From contig NZ_KB895414.1 of assembly GCF_000374845.1 (NCBI RefSeq), positions 310,001 to 374,000 on the forward strand: a stretch of DNA of 64,000 bases, written 5' to 3'. Position numbers and translations under genes: made by a program. Below the pieces are notes generated by a model, which ran no database searches, was not told the DNA's origin, and saw only the letters and a list, made by a program, of their open reading frames with translations. Positions 42,064-51,258 of this stretch are shown here, one piece after another. The first letter of the stretch is position 1, and every line of letters starts with the position of its first letter. Source of the stretch: Paenibacillus terrigena DSM 21567. GTDB taxonomy: Bacteria; Bacillota; Bacilli; Paenibacillales; Paenibacillaceae.

Positions 42064-43497
42064 TTATTTCGTTAACGTCGTTGCTTGACCGTTCTGTACG
42101 ATAAGAACTTTACCGTCAGCGATCAATGCGATTGTGGAACCATCTGCAGATACTGAAATTTCTGATACTTCCGCTTTAATCTTGAATAATTCTTTACGCT
42201 CGCCTTGCGCAGATACTTGAGCGATCGTCACACCAGATGCATCTTCCGTAGCCACAACAAGCGTATCTTGCGTTGTTACAGCGCTCCAAAGTACATTTTT
42301 ATCTGCGATAAGATCTGATAGATTCTTTCCGTCTGCGGAGATCGCCTTCAAGACATCATTCTCGACTTTGCCGTCTGGATCTGCACTGATGTACACGACA
42401 CGACCATCATTCAAGACATTCGCGAACAATTTGTTATCGAGCGCTTTCGTCAATTGAACCGGCTTCGCATCTTTCTTCGTCAGGTCGAACACGAACAACT
42501 GGGAGCCTGCTTTGGAATAGTCAATTTTGAGTGACTCTTCCGTGCTCTCTTTGTCGCTATCCGCAACACCTGTTACGTTCACTGTATACACCATTTTTGT
42601 TCCGTCTGCCGACACACGTGGTTCTGCTTTGTTCTCTACTTTATCCGATAGAATCGATTTCACCGAAGAACTGCCTAGCTCGATGACGCCGATTTTCTCT
42701 TGCTTATCGCCTTGTGCGAAGTATACTTTTTTGCTGTCTGCTGTCCATACCAAATCCATTTTGACAGAGTTATCGCTGCTCCACACATGAGATGTTCCTG
42801 TATGTAAGTTCACGAGAATCAATTGTGCTGATGCATCAGCATACACACCGTACTGACCATCTGGCGATACGACCATCGATGCAGCTTCATCTACCGTTGA
42901 TAGAATCTCGTTCTTGTTGTTCGCAGCACGCAATTGATAGATCTCTGTCGCATCTGCATCATCTTTGTTCACGATCACAGCTGCGTTATTGATCAAACGC
43001 GGTGCGGAGAAAATACCTTCAAGGACTTTCACGCTCTTCACTTCTGTACCGTCGATTTCGCCACCTAGCGCATCAACGATCGCAGGCAATTCAACATACA
43101 AGACGCCTTGAACCGTTTGCGGTGCTGTAACGAATTTCGCTTCTTTGCCATTTGCCTTGAATTCTGCGCTGCTTGCAAAAATTTCAGCTGTGTGGAACTC
43201 GTTAAGCAACGTAGCGCTGCTGCCACTGCTGATATAACTTGCACCGAGTGCATTCGCAAGATCCGATGCGGCATAGAGCACTTGACTGCCAGATTTGATC
43301 GATTTCACAACAGACTTGATACCATCAACCGATAACGTTGCGTTCACGACCGGGTTCGCAAGCACGTTACGCGCTTCGATACTTGCAGTTCCTTGCGTAG
43401 GTTTCTTCTCTACTGGTGCTGCGCTTGCAGCAGTTGTTGTTACAACAGCAGTGACTAAAGCAGATGCAATGACCTTACCCAACATGTTCTTTTTCAT
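42064..43497 (-). CDS. Secreted beta-propeller protein at the head of pst cluster 1
   Basis: The protein has 477 residues. A signal peptide ends near residue 26 (TTTAASAAPVEKK). Residues about 45-160 resemble the copper-amine-oxidase N-terminal-like stalk domain common in Paenibacillus (NATLSVDGIKSVVKSIKSGS, then VLYAASDLANALGA and VLYVELPAIVDALGG). From about 190 to the end a TolB/PD40-like propeller repeats (MVVSPDGQYGVYAD; DLVWTADSKKVYFA; EPRVSADGTKMVYT; EISVSADGSTIALI). It lacks enzyme motifs. It is the first gene of the leftward pst cluster, 33 nt before pstS and behind Pho-box-like repeats. A role in phosphate-ester binding or in presenting PstS is conceivable. I know no named homologue in pst operons. 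Confidence 0.75.
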   Translation of the reverse strand: MKKNMLGKVIASALVTAVVTTTAASAAPVEKKPTQGTASIEARNVLANPVVNATLSVDGIKSVVKSIKSGSQVLYAASDLANALGASYISSGSSATLLNEFHTAEIFASSAEFKANGKEAKFVTAPQTVQGVLYVELPAIVDALGGEIDGTEVKSVKVLEGIFSAPRLINNAAVIVNKDDADATEIYQLRAANNKNEILSTVDEAASMVVSPDGQYGVYADASAQLILVNLHTGTSHVWSSDNSVKMDLVWTADSKKVYFAQGDKQEKIGVIELGSSSVKSILSDKVENKAEPRVSADGTKMVYTVNVTGVADSDKESTEESLKIDYSKAGSQLFVFDLTKKDAKPVQLTKALDNKLFANVLNDGRVVYISADPDGKVENDVLKAISADGKNLSDLIADKNVLWSAVTTQDTLVVATEDASGVTIAQVSAQGERKELFKIKAEVSEISVSADGSTIALIADGKVLIVQNGQATTLTK

Positions 43498-43613
43498 GGA
43501 TTTCTTTTCACCCATTCTTTTCGGATTATGTAGCGGATTTGAACTTCTAATGTTATTTTCACATGGGATTGTTAAAAGACTTCGCATGAATTGTTCGCCA
43601 GATATTAATATTC

Positions 43614-43674
43614 GGTGAAGGAATTGTAAAGAAAATTGTAAATTTTATGAAAAATACGATGGATTTCTTGTAAA
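43614..43674 (-). promoter_or_regulatory. PhoP-box-like repeats upstream of pst cluster 1
   Basis: On the minus strand TTTACA-like hexamers recur: complements lie at 43614 (GGTGAA), 43625 (TGTAAA), 43637 (TGTAAA), 43648 (TGAAAA) and 43669 (TGTAAA), with spacing 11, 12, 11 and 21. Bacillus PhoP binds TT(A/C/T)ACA-type direct repeats with about 11-bp spacing. The match is weaker than at 62218 but sits 117 bp upstream of the first gene. Confidence 0.6.
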
Positions 43675-43729
43675 TAGTAGTTCTTTATACCTTATAAACG
43701 TGAAGTGATTAAGAAATAATCCCCATAGC

Positions 43730-43781
43730 AAAGAAGCATGCAACCGTAACAATGATTCTAACGGTCACACGCTTCATGCAT
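43730..43781 (-). terminator. Terminator of the fucosidase gene
   Basis: On the minus strand GAAGCGTGTGACCGT pairs imperfectly with ACGGTTGCATGCTTC around a 14-nt loop, then TTTGC. It lies 33 nt after the stop at 43814. Confidence 0.6.
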
Positions 43782-43813
43782 TTCTTCTAAAATTTATGAT
43801 TATATAGTAATGG

Positions 43814-45235
43814 TTATAGACTCGAATAGACCCCGATGCTGGAAATTGTCGGACACCATCTCGATTCAGTAATCGATAGCCGGATATAGCGGGATCTCAC
43901 GGCATCGAATCGGCAAATACGCTTATAACCAATCACTGTCCCACGAAATAACGACTTCCATTCTTCTCCGTCACGATACTCTAAGACGAATCTTTCAATG
44001 CGCTGCCCTGATCGAATGTGTTCCTGTAGGACAACATGGTCAAACGTCGCTTCATGATTCAAATCAACTTCAATCGTTGCTTGCCCCGTGCCTTCTTGTG
44101 GACACCAGTATGTATCGTTATTCCCATCAACTAAGTTGCTTGCAGGATGTCCCTCCATCGATTCCGAGGATTGCACAGATGCATGAGCTGCTAGATTGTC
44201 TTTGAATGTATTACGGATCAATTCACCGAGTTCCCTCAGGCGTGCTACATCATTTTCGTGAAACAGTCCACGGCGATCAGGCGGAATATTCAAGAGAAAC
44301 ATTGCGTTGCCACCAACAGACCCATAGTAGATACGCCGTAGTTCATCTAGTGATTTGACCTTATCATCTTCTGAAGCATGATAGAACCATCCGGGACGAA
44401 TCGATGTATTCACTTCCGCGGGGTACCATACCAGCTCGCTCTCCTGTTGTATGACCTCTCTACTGCCCAAATCCTTGTCTTCCGAACTGTATCTTCGCGC
44501 GAACTCCGCATCATCCACCTGCTGCGATTTCTCTTGGATTCGCTCATTATCCCGAAGGGATGCAGGCACAACGCTCCACTCCGATTCTCGGCAGTGACCC
44601 GCTTCATTCCCGCACCAACGGATATCCGGACCGCATACGGAGATTGCCGCATTCGGCTGCAGCTCCCGGATCAATGCATAGTAGCTTTCCCAATCATAGA
44701 CTTGACGTTTCCCGTTCGGACCTTCGCCGCAAGCACCGTCGAACCAGACGCAGAATAGGTCCCCGTAATTCGTCAGCAACTCTCGCAATTGATTTCTAAA
44801 ATACGCATTATACAAGGGCGAATCGCCATAGGATTGTTCATGCCGATCCCATGGTGATAGATAGATTCCGAATTGGATGCCGCCCTTGCGACAGGCTTCG
44901 GATACTTCTTGTACAATGTCCCCTTTTCCGTCCTTCCATGGGCTATGTTGAACGGTATGGTCCGTATACGCACTAGGCCATAAGCAAAAACCATCATGAT
45001 GTTTGCATGTAAGGATCAAGCCTCTCATTCCCGCCGCTTTACACGCTTCCACCCATTGATTTGCATCAAATTCTGTAGGATTAAAAATCGAAGGATCTTC
45101 GTTCCCCATCCCCCATTCTTTGTCGGTATACGTATTGACCGTAAAATGGACGAATGCGTAAAACTCCATTTCCTGTACAGTCAACTGGCGATCCGACGGT
45201 CTAACTTGTGCAGCATTTCTAATCATGCTGTTCAT
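43814..45235 (-). CDS. Alpha-L-fucosidase (GH29) with C-terminal discoidin domain
   Basis: This 473-residue enzyme has a GH29 (alpha/beta)8 barrel in residues 1-340: FGIYLSPWDRHEQSYG, the nucleophile Asp in LFCVWFDGACGEG, and LILTCKHHDGFCLWPS, which carries the substrate-binding His pair. A carbohydrate-binding F5/8 type C domain (VQSSESMEGHPASNLVDGNN onward) forms the last 100 residues. No signal peptide is seen, so it hydrolyses imported fucosides in the cytoplasm. The start at 45235 (MNSMIRN) follows GAGGGAGGAA. It lies downstream of a sugar-uptake operon but is separated by a terminator, so the link is probable and not proved. Confidence 0.92.
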   Translation of the reverse strand: MNSMIRNAAQVRPSDRQLTVQEMEFYAFVHFTVNTYTDKEWGMGNEDPSIFNPTEFDANQWVEACKAAGMRGLILTCKHHDGFCLWPSAYTDHTVQHSPWKDGKGDIVQEVSEACRKGGIQFGIYLSPWDRHEQSYGDSPLYNAYFRNQLRELLTNYGDLFCVWFDGACGEGPNGKRQVYDWESYYALIRELQPNAAISVCGPDIRWCGNEAGHCRESEWSVVPASLRDNERIQEKSQQVDDAEFARRYSSEDKDLGSREVIQQESELVWYPAEVNTSIRPGWFYHASEDDKVKSLDELRRIYYGSVGGNAMFLLNIPPDRRGLFHENDVARLRELGELIRNTFKDNLAAHASVQSSESMEGHPASNLVDGNNDTYWCPQEGTGQATIEVDLNHEATFDHVVLQEHIRSGQRIERFVLEYRDGEEWKSLFRGTVIGYKRICRFDAVRSRYIRLSITESRWCPTISSIGVYSSL

Positions 45236-45362
45236 GTCGATTCCTCCCTCGTTGGATAAAAACGAACCTCTTCTATACGGATCTTTCCGTCGCTTTTCAA
45301 GTCCATTGTAGAATACGATGACGAGGTTGATTAGCATTATAATAGTCAACTTTTGAACAAAA

Positions 45363-45398
45363 ATAACCGAACCCCCAGGTCATAGGGAATTCGGTTAT
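45363..45398 (-). terminator. Terminator of the SorC/Rbs-type sugar operon
   Basis: ATAACCGAA (45363-45371) pairs with TTCGGTTAT (45390-45398), and T5 follows on the minus strand. It lies 13 nt after the kinase stop at 45412. Confidence 0.8.
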
Positions 45399-45411
45399 AT
45401 CTTATAGGCTC

Positions 45412-46917
45412 TTAATTTTCTATAAATAAGTTCTTCACAGAAGGATAAATGCTCTTATAACGCTCGAACTTACGTTGATAATGCGCATGAAGCGCATCAT
45501 CTGGCGTATACACCTCTGCCGCCGTTGTAGATAAATATTGATCCGCGAACTCGGTATAGCTATTCACCCAACCCAGTTCAATGAAACCACCAGAAGCCGC
45601 CCCTAGAGCCGGGAGGTATTGCGAATCTTGCGGAACTCGAACTTGGACGCCGAAAATATCCGCGATCATCTGACACCAGACAGGGCTTTTCGTTCCACCG
45701 CCAATGAGAACAAGCGGCTTATGAAGTGCGTTACCATCGCCGAGCTGCTGCTGCACTTGCTTCATCGCGAAGGCTACCCCTTCCAGCACCGCACATCCCA
45801 TCATCGCCTTCGTCGTTGCCTGCTTCAGACCTATAAAACTACCTGTAGCCTGCTGATCTTGAATCGGCGAACGTTCCCCGTTCAGATAGGGCAGGAACAA
45901 GACGTGATTCTCGAGTCGATTGGTCGCCCGAACGGCATCCTCAAACGCTTGATAATTTAAGTTCGATCCATCCGCACCTTCGCCAAACATTGTTACCGCC
46001 CACTGATGTGCATTACCCGCATTAAGCAGCGGTGCAACAGCGATCAACACACCATCCGCCGCATGGGCCAAATGGAATACCCGACTCTCTGCGGGCAGCT
46101 TCTGATTGGACGTCATCCCAATCCATCCTGTCGTCCCAATATAGCCATACATTTCACCAGGAGCCGTTACGCCGGCACCTATGGTCGTTGCTCCAGCATC
46201 GCCAATACCGCATAGCACCTTCGTTCCTGCCCGGAATCCGGTCATCCGCGCAGCTTCTGGATGCACCTCGCCCGCGACCGCTTCCGGTGCCAGAATCGGC
46301 GGCAGCTTCTTCGCATCAAGTGCATAACGCAATAACCAGGCCGATTCCCATTCCCGCATATGAAGGTTCATCATCCCCGTTGTCGCCGCAGTTGTCGCGT
46401 CCGTGACCGCCTGACCCGTAAGATGATAAATGACATAATCTTTGGAGCTGATCAGGTACCAAGCTGTCTTCACATCAAGCTCCGCTTCCCGCTCCTGCAT
46501 CCATAACAGCTTCGCCAACGGCGACGTGCCATCCAAAGCATTCCCGGTCACCTGGAATATCCCCTCATGACCGAGCTCCTGATTCATTCGTGCTGCTTGT
46601 TCTGCAGCACGTCCATCAGAGTAGAGGATGGCAGGCCGGACAGGGAGGCCATCGGCTCGGATGGGAATGATATCTTGCATTTGTCCGCTAAATGTAATGA
46701 GTTCGATGTCATGGGCACGAATTCCGCTGCTCCACCATACATCAGCAATCGTACACACGGCTTCCATCCATTGCTCTGGATATTGTTCGATCCATCCTCC
46801 TTGAAGGAGTGTATGCATCGGAACATCCTGCTCTTGATGTAATCCCCCATGCTTGTCCACCAACACACCTTTGGCATTCGTTGTCCCGATATCAAAAGCA
46901 GCAATGTAGCCCATCAT
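45412..46917 (-). CDS. FGGY family carbohydrate kinase (xylulokinase-like)
   Basis: This 501-residue protein has two actin-fold domains of the FGGY kinases: the ATP phosphate loop DIGTTNAKGVLVDKHG at residue 9, ELITFSGQMQDIIPIRADGL, and the C-terminal signature LVLIGGGTKSPVWCQMIADI. GYIGTTGWIGMTS is the second phosphate motif. It phosphorylates an imported sugar, alditol or ketose. It differs from the XylB at 52451 by clear divergence, so the substrate should differ. The start at 46917 or 46914 is ambiguous (ATGATG behind AAGGAG). It is the last gene of the operon, after the TrpA-like gene. Confidence 0.9.
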   Translation of the reverse strand: MMGYIAAFDIGTTNAKGVLVDKHGGLHQEQDVPMHTLLQGGWIEQYPEQWMEAVCTIADVWWSSGIRAHDIELITFSGQMQDIIPIRADGLPVRPAILYSDGRAAEQAARMNQELGHEGIFQVTGNALDGTSPLAKLLWMQEREAELDVKTAWYLISSKDYVIYHLTGQAVTDATTAATTGMMNLHMREWESAWLLRYALDAKKLPPILAPEAVAGEVHPEAARMTGFRAGTKVLCGIGDAGATTIGAGVTAPGEMYGYIGTTGWIGMTSNQKLPAESRVFHLAHAADGVLIAVAPLLNAGNAHQWAVTMFGEGADGSNLNYQAFEDAVRATNRLENHVLFLPYLNGERSPIQDQQATGSFIGLKQATTKAMMGCAVLEGVAFAMKQVQQQLGDGNALHKPLVLIGGGTKSPVWCQMIADIFGVQVRVPQDSQYLPALGAASGGFIELGWVNSYTEFADQYLSTTAAEVYTPDDALHAHYQRKFERYKSIYPSVKNLFIEN

Positions 46918-46918
46918 C

Positions 46919-47743
46919 TCACTCCTTCATATCTGCAAGCGTTGTGTTCTCTTTCATCTCCGAAATCAGACGGTACAAATAATCCTGCTCCCCCGTCTCG
47001 CATCGTGCTACAAGAACCGATCCTACGACAGCGCCTTCGAAGCCGCTAGCCACGACGGACTTCACGCGGTCCCCCGATCGCAGACCGAACCCGGCAACGA
47101 TCATCGCTGTCTTCGTGAACGTTCTAGCCTTCGCATACAGATCGGACAGATTCGTGCTGGAGTTCGCCAGCGGATTTCCTGTCGTTCCCGTGTAGAGCTG
47201 GGCATAGAGAATGTTGAGCGCACTGCAGACCCGCTCCATCTCTTCGTCCGGAAGCGCATCGTTAACGAATCCAACGACATCTACGCCATGCACCGCTAGG
47301 ACGGACTGCAGCGCGATTTGATCCTCGATGCTCGCATCCGGGATCACCAAACCATCGATCAGACCTGCTTCTGCGAGTTGCAGCGCAAAGCCCTCTTCGA
47401 CGAGCTCCTTCTTGTATCCCATCGCCCAGATCGGCTCTTCCATCTGCTGGCGAAGACGCGTCATATAAGGCATGAGCCAGTCATTGCCCGCTTCGTCCTC
47501 GGCATGTGCTTGAACCCGTTCATGTCCACGCTTAATGACAGCGCCGTCCATAAACGGATTTCTACTCGGAATACCAATCTCGAATATATCGATTCCGGCC
47601 GTCGCGGAATCCTTCACGATCTCAAGGGATTTCTCCACATCCGGATCTCCGGATACGAAGTAGCCAATCAACAGCGCTTCTTGCAATTCTTCAATCCGTT
47701 GCCAAGCTTGTAAGTTTCTCTTGCTGTTAAAATGATTGCTCAT
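46919..47743 (-). CDS. TrpA-like TIM-barrel protein in sugar operon
   Basis: This 274-residue homologue of tryptophan synthase alpha is set among sugar genes. The two catalytic acids of TrpA are kept: Glu in GIDIFEIGIP (position of E49) and Asp in NPFMDGAVIK (position of D60). Phosphate-binding glycines appear as AGFGLRSGDRV and AVVGSVLVARCE. No trpB is nearby. TrpA performs a retro-aldol split releasing glyceraldehyde 3-phosphate, so a sugar-phosphate aldolase is a reasonable inference here. The start at 47743 overlaps the permease stop by 4 nt; the kinase follows 1 nt after its stop, so the three are tightly coupled. Confidence 0.85.
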   Translation of the reverse strand: MSNHFNSKRNLQAWQRIEELQEALLIGYFVSGDPDVEKSLEIVKDSATAGIDIFEIGIPSRNPFMDGAVIKRGHERVQAHAEDEAGNDWLMPYMTRLRQQMEEPIWAMGYKKELVEEGFALQLAEAGLIDGLVIPDASIEDQIALQSVLAVHGVDVVGFVNDALPDEEMERVCSALNILYAQLYTGTTGNPLANSSTNLSDLYAKARTFTKTAMIVAGFGLRSGDRVKSVVASGFEGAVVGSVLVARCETGEQDYLYRLISEMKENTTLADMKE

Positions 47744-48714
47744 CGCGAACCACGTCCGAACTTCTGCATAATAACGGCTGCAATGACGATCAACCCTGTG
47801 ATGACGTCCTGCATAAATGTCGGAACCTGCATAATCGTAAGTCCATTCGCCAGAATCCCGATAATGGCAGCACCCACGAAGGTTCCCCAAATATTCGGTA
47901 CGCCTTCCTTGAACGATGTCATGCCAAGATATGCCGCTGCATAAGCCTGTAGGAACAATCCGTTCCCTGCAGTCGGATGCGCAGAGCCAAGACGCGAAGC
48001 CATAAGTACGCCCGTTAATGCCGCAAGTGCCGCACCTAAGGCGAACGCTGCGTTTTTATTCCATTTCACGCGAAGGCCTGCAATCCGGGAAGCCGATTCA
48101 TTGCCGCCAATCGCATAGAGACGTCTGCCGAAAGCCGTCTGCGTCATCACATACCAGAATAGAATCGTAATCAGCAGCATGACGATGGAGAGAAGCGGTA
48201 TACCGAGCAGCGATTTCTGACCGACCAATCGGAAGCTGTCTGGAATATTCTCGAAGATCGTCGCACCCCCTGTTAACCAGAAGGTGAATCCGCCCAGAAT
48301 GGTACTCATCGCAAGCGTCGTAATGAATGATAATACGCGGAACTGCGTTACGATCCATCCGTTGATGAAGCCGACAACCAGTGCCACAAGAACCGGTGCT
48401 AGAAAAGCGATCCAGATCGGTCCGCCGCTAGCTGCAATTTTCGCCGCAATGACCCCGCCGAGACTTGCAATCGCCCCGATCGATAGGTCAAATTCACTAA
48501 CGGACATGACAATCGTCGCGCCAATCCCAATGATGACGAGGAAGGAAATTTGACGACTAATGTTGATGGCATTATCCAGTGTCGCGAATGAGTCCGGATT
48601 CAATACGCTGAAAATAATCGTGATGATCACACCGGCGATCACCGTGCCATAGGATCTAAATATTTTGCCCCACTCGATAGAAGAAGAGCTTTTAGTTATT
48701 TTCGTAGTTTCCAT
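47740..48714 (-). CDS. Sugar ABC transporter permease (RbsC/BPD_transp_2 family)
   Basis: The protein has 324 residues. Eight to ten hydrophobic segments and the family signature (AIGGNESASRIAGLRV, NGLFLQAYAAAYLGMTSFKE and GVPNIWGTFVGAAIIGILAN) mark it as an RbsC-type permease. It forms a homodimeric channel for a monosaccharide. The start at 48714 follows AAAGGAAG; an earlier ATG at 48732 overlaps the rbsA stop. It is coupled to the upstream ATPase and the downstream TrpA-like gene. Confidence 0.94.
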   Translation of the reverse strand: METTKITKSSSSIEWGKIFRSYGTVIAGVIITIIFSVLNPDSFATLDNAINISRQISFLVIIGIGATIVMSVSEFDLSIGAIASLGGVIAAKIAASGGPIWIAFLAPVLVALVVGFINGWIVTQFRVLSFITTLAMSTILGGFTFWLTGGATIFENIPDSFRLVGQKSLLGIPLLSIVMLLITILFWYVMTQTAFGRRLYAIGGNESASRIAGLRVKWNKNAAFALGAALAALTGVLMASRLGSAHPTAGNGLFLQAYAAAYLGMTSFKEGVPNIWGTFVGAAIIGILANGLTIMQVPTFMQDVITGLIVIAAVIMQKFGRGSR

Positions 48715-48728
48715 GATAGGTCTTCCTT

Positions 48729-50225
48729 TCATCGATTATAGCAAATTTGTAAGAGTTGTTCGGAAGTAGCCTCCCCACCAGGCACTTCAGCCACGATAGT
48801 CCCTTCCCGAAGCACATAAATCCGATCACACAAGTCCAATACTTCGTGAATATCAGAAGAGACATAGACTACCCCGCGCTTATCACGCGCTTGCTGCCTA
48901 AGCAGGCGATGAATTTCTTCGCGCGTCATGACATCAACCGCTTGCGTTGCCTCATCACATAAGAAGAGCTCCGGATTGTTCATCATCGCTTTGGCAAAGA
49001 CGACTTTCTGCTGATTACCTCCACTAAGCTCGGATACGTTCTGCTCACTGGACGTTGCTTTGACATTCATGTGATCCATAAAACGCCGCACTTCGCTCTT
49101 CTCGAACCGCTGCCGCACATAGACTCCCGTTGAGAAATGTTTCAGACGAGGCAGTGTCATATTCTCGCGAATCGTCAGATTCATGATGAGACCTTCCGAT
49201 CTGCGATCTTCAGGGATGAGTACCATACCGTTCTCCAAGGCTTGCTGCGGTGAGGCAATGCACTGCGCTTTCCCTGCGACTGCCATATCACCACTCTGAA
49301 TTGGCCGCGCGCCATAGATCGCTTCGAGTAATTCCGTACGTCCTGCTCCAGCCAGACCGAAGATACCGACAATTTCACCGCGATGAACACGGAAGCTGGT
49401 ATCTCTCACCGTACCATCGACGGTAGATAAGTTTCTCACTTCAAGAAGTACAGGCTCATGCAAGGCATTCGTGCGCTCTTGTGCCGTTGTTCCTTGATAG
49501 TCTGTATCCGTCATATAAGAAATCACTTTCTTGAGATCGGCTTCTTCCCGTTGAAGCGTACCTGCCCACTTGCCGTTCCGGAATACGATAATTCGATCGG
49601 ATAATCGGAAAATTTCCTCCATCCGGTGCGAGACATACAGAATCGCTGTCCCTTGGTCCGTCATCCGCTCAATCAGGCGGAATAGAACTTCCGTCTCCTG
49701 ATCGGTTAACGATGCTGTCGGCTCGTCGAGAATTAGCAGCTTGCAATCCTGCATCATAACCCGCATCAGCTCGAGCATCGTACGTTCTGGCGGGGACATC
49801 TCCTCTGCCGTTTTCGTCAAATCCAACTCGATCCCAAGCTCTTTTTTCACAGCCTCAGCACGTTCCTTCATCTGATTCCACTTGACCCGAAGTCCGAATT
49901 TCAGCTGTGGAAGCGGAAGACCGAGATACAAATTCTCATACCCTGAGAACGAAGGGATTAAATGCCGCTCTTGATGGATTACATGAATGCCCAAACGATG
50001 CGCATCACGCGGTGAATGAATCGTAACGGCTTGTCCATTCCATGCGATGCGACCGCCATCCGGTGTATAGACACCTGTAATAATTTTGATGAACGTCGAT
50101 TTACCTGCGCCATTCTCCCCCACTAGACCCACGACTTCACCTGACGCGATCGAGAGGGAAATGTCCGAGAGGGCGTGATGTAGACCGAACTTCTTATCCA
50201 GTTGTTGAACCTCTAACAGTGACAT
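48729..50225 (-). CDS. Sugar ABC transporter ATP-binding protein (RbsA/MglA type, two ATPase domains)
   Basis: This 498-residue protein has two ABC domains in tandem. The first has GENGAGKSTFIKIITGVY and Walker B LILDEPTASLTD. The second has a degenerate Walker A (GLAGAGRTELLEAIYG), a normal signature (LSGGNQQKVVFAKAMM) and LFLCDEATQAVDV, as in RbsA, MglA and XylG. It energises uptake of a pentose, hexose or autoinducer-like sugar. The start at 50225 follows AGGAGGATGACC. It lies 71 nt after the binding-protein gene across a stem-loop. Confidence 0.95.
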   Translation of the reverse strand: MSLLEVQQLDKKFGLHHALSDISLSIASGEVVGLVGENGAGKSTFIKIITGVYTPDGGRIAWNGQAVTIHSPRDAHRLGIHVIHQERHLIPSFSGYENLYLGLPLPQLKFGLRVKWNQMKERAEAVKKELGIELDLTKTAEEMSPPERTMLELMRVMMQDCKLLILDEPTASLTDQETEVLFRLIERMTDQGTAILYVSHRMEEIFRLSDRIIVFRNGKWAGTLQREEADLKKVISYMTDTDYQGTTAQERTNALHEPVLLEVRNLSTVDGTVRDTSFRVHRGEIVGIFGLAGAGRTELLEAIYGARPIQSGDMAVAGKAQCIASPQQALENGMVLIPEDRRSEGLIMNLTIRENMTLPRLKHFSTGVYVRQRFEKSEVRRFMDHMNVKATSSEQNVSELSGGNQQKVVFAKAMMNNPELFLCDEATQAVDVMTREEIHRLLRQQARDKRGVVYVSSDIHEVLDLCDRIYVLREGTIVAEVPGGEATSEQLLQICYNR

Positions 50226-50256
50226 CCAGGTCATCCTCCTGCCATGGAAGGAATAA

Positions 50257-50277
50257 AGCGGCTGGAGACCAGCCGCT
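50257..50277 (-). promoter_or_regulatory. Stem-loop between binding-protein and ATPase genes of the sugar operon
   Basis: AGCGGCTGG-AGA-CCAGCCGCT, a perfect 9-bp stem, with TTTATT following on the minus strand. As an attenuator it would allow excess synthesis of the binding protein over the membrane components. Confidence 0.65.
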
Positions 50278-50296
50278 CTACCTTCATCCATTTGTG

Positions 50297-51223
50297 TTAT
50301 CCTTGGTCTTTCGTAATCAAGCTTGCTGGTGCGTACAATTCTGTACCTTCAACCGCTTTACCTTGGAATACGAGATCAAGCTGTTGCGCTACGATTTCTG
50401 CCATTCCAGGGAAGTTCTGTTTGACGGTTGCGATCAATGGTGAACCCTTCTTGATCATTTCTACCGCTTGACTGTTGCCGTCGATTCCGATAACAACGAT
50501 ATCTTTACGTCCAGATGCTTCGATCGCTTGTGCTGCACCAATTGCTGGCTCATCCCATCCTGTCCATACCGCTGTGATCGAACCCGGCTCTTTATTCGCG
50601 AGCAATAAGCTCTCCATTTGTTTACGTGCGCTCTCGATTGGCCCAGGAACTTCTACTTGCATTTCCGTTACTTTCTTCACATCTGCGTTCTCGCTTAGCA
50701 TTTGATCAAGGAAAAGCGTACGTTTCAGAACACCTGGATGCGCACGGTACGTTAACGCAACCAAATTCCCTTTTTTGCCGATTGTATCGAATAAGTGCGT
50801 TGTAATCATTTTCGACATTTCCGTATTATCGCTTGTCGCGTTCATCGTCATGCCTTCAATATATCCAGCGTCACAGCCCATAACCGGGATATTCTTCTCT
50901 TTCGCCGATTGAATTTGTGCTTTCAATTGGTTCGGGTCCGTACTTACGATAATAATCGCATCTGTCTTGCTCGCGATGACATCCTCCATGCGGCTAGCTA
51001 ATTGACCTACATCGCCCTTCGTATCGATGACATTGGCTTTCCAGCCATGATCAGCGGCTTGCTTCTTCAGCGCCTCGACCATCTCGTTCGTCGTTACGGA
51101 TGATAAGAATGGCGTCATGATAGACACGTTCTTCTCGCCATCCTTGCTTGAATTACCGCCTGAGCACGCTGCTAGACTAATGATGAAAATGATGGATAAT
51201 AACACGGATACTGCCTTTTTCAT
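50297..51223 (-). CDS. Sugar ABC transporter substrate-binding lipoprotein (RbsB-like)
   Basis: This 308-residue lipoprotein has a signal sequence with lipobox SLAACSGG at residue 19. It has the periplasmic-binding/LacI-like fold of the RbsB group: MVEALKKQAADHGWKANVID, IIIVSTDPNQLKAQIQSAKE, IPVMGCDAGYIEG, VWTGWDEPAIGAAQAIEASG and VIGIDGNSQAVEMIKKGS. The ligand is a sugar or polyol. It is the second gene of the operon, 36 nt after the SorC regulator. Confidence 0.94.
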   Translation of the reverse strand: MKKAVSVLLSIIFIISLAACSGGNSSKDGEKNVSIMTPFLSSVTTNEMVEALKKQAADHGWKANVIDTKGDVGQLASRMEDVIASKTDAIIIVSTDPNQLKAQIQSAKEKNIPVMGCDAGYIEGMTMNATSDNTEMSKMITTHLFDTIGKKGNLVALTYRAHPGVLKRTLFLDQMLSENADVKKVTEMQVEVPGPIESARKQMESLLLANKEPGSITAVWTGWDEPAIGAAQAIEASGRKDIVVIGIDGNSQAVEMIKKGSPLIATVKQNFPGMAEIVAQQLDLVFQGKAVEGTELYAPASLITKDQG

Positions 51224-51258
51224 TATTGTTCCCCCTATTCATTTCTCTAGATATGGTT

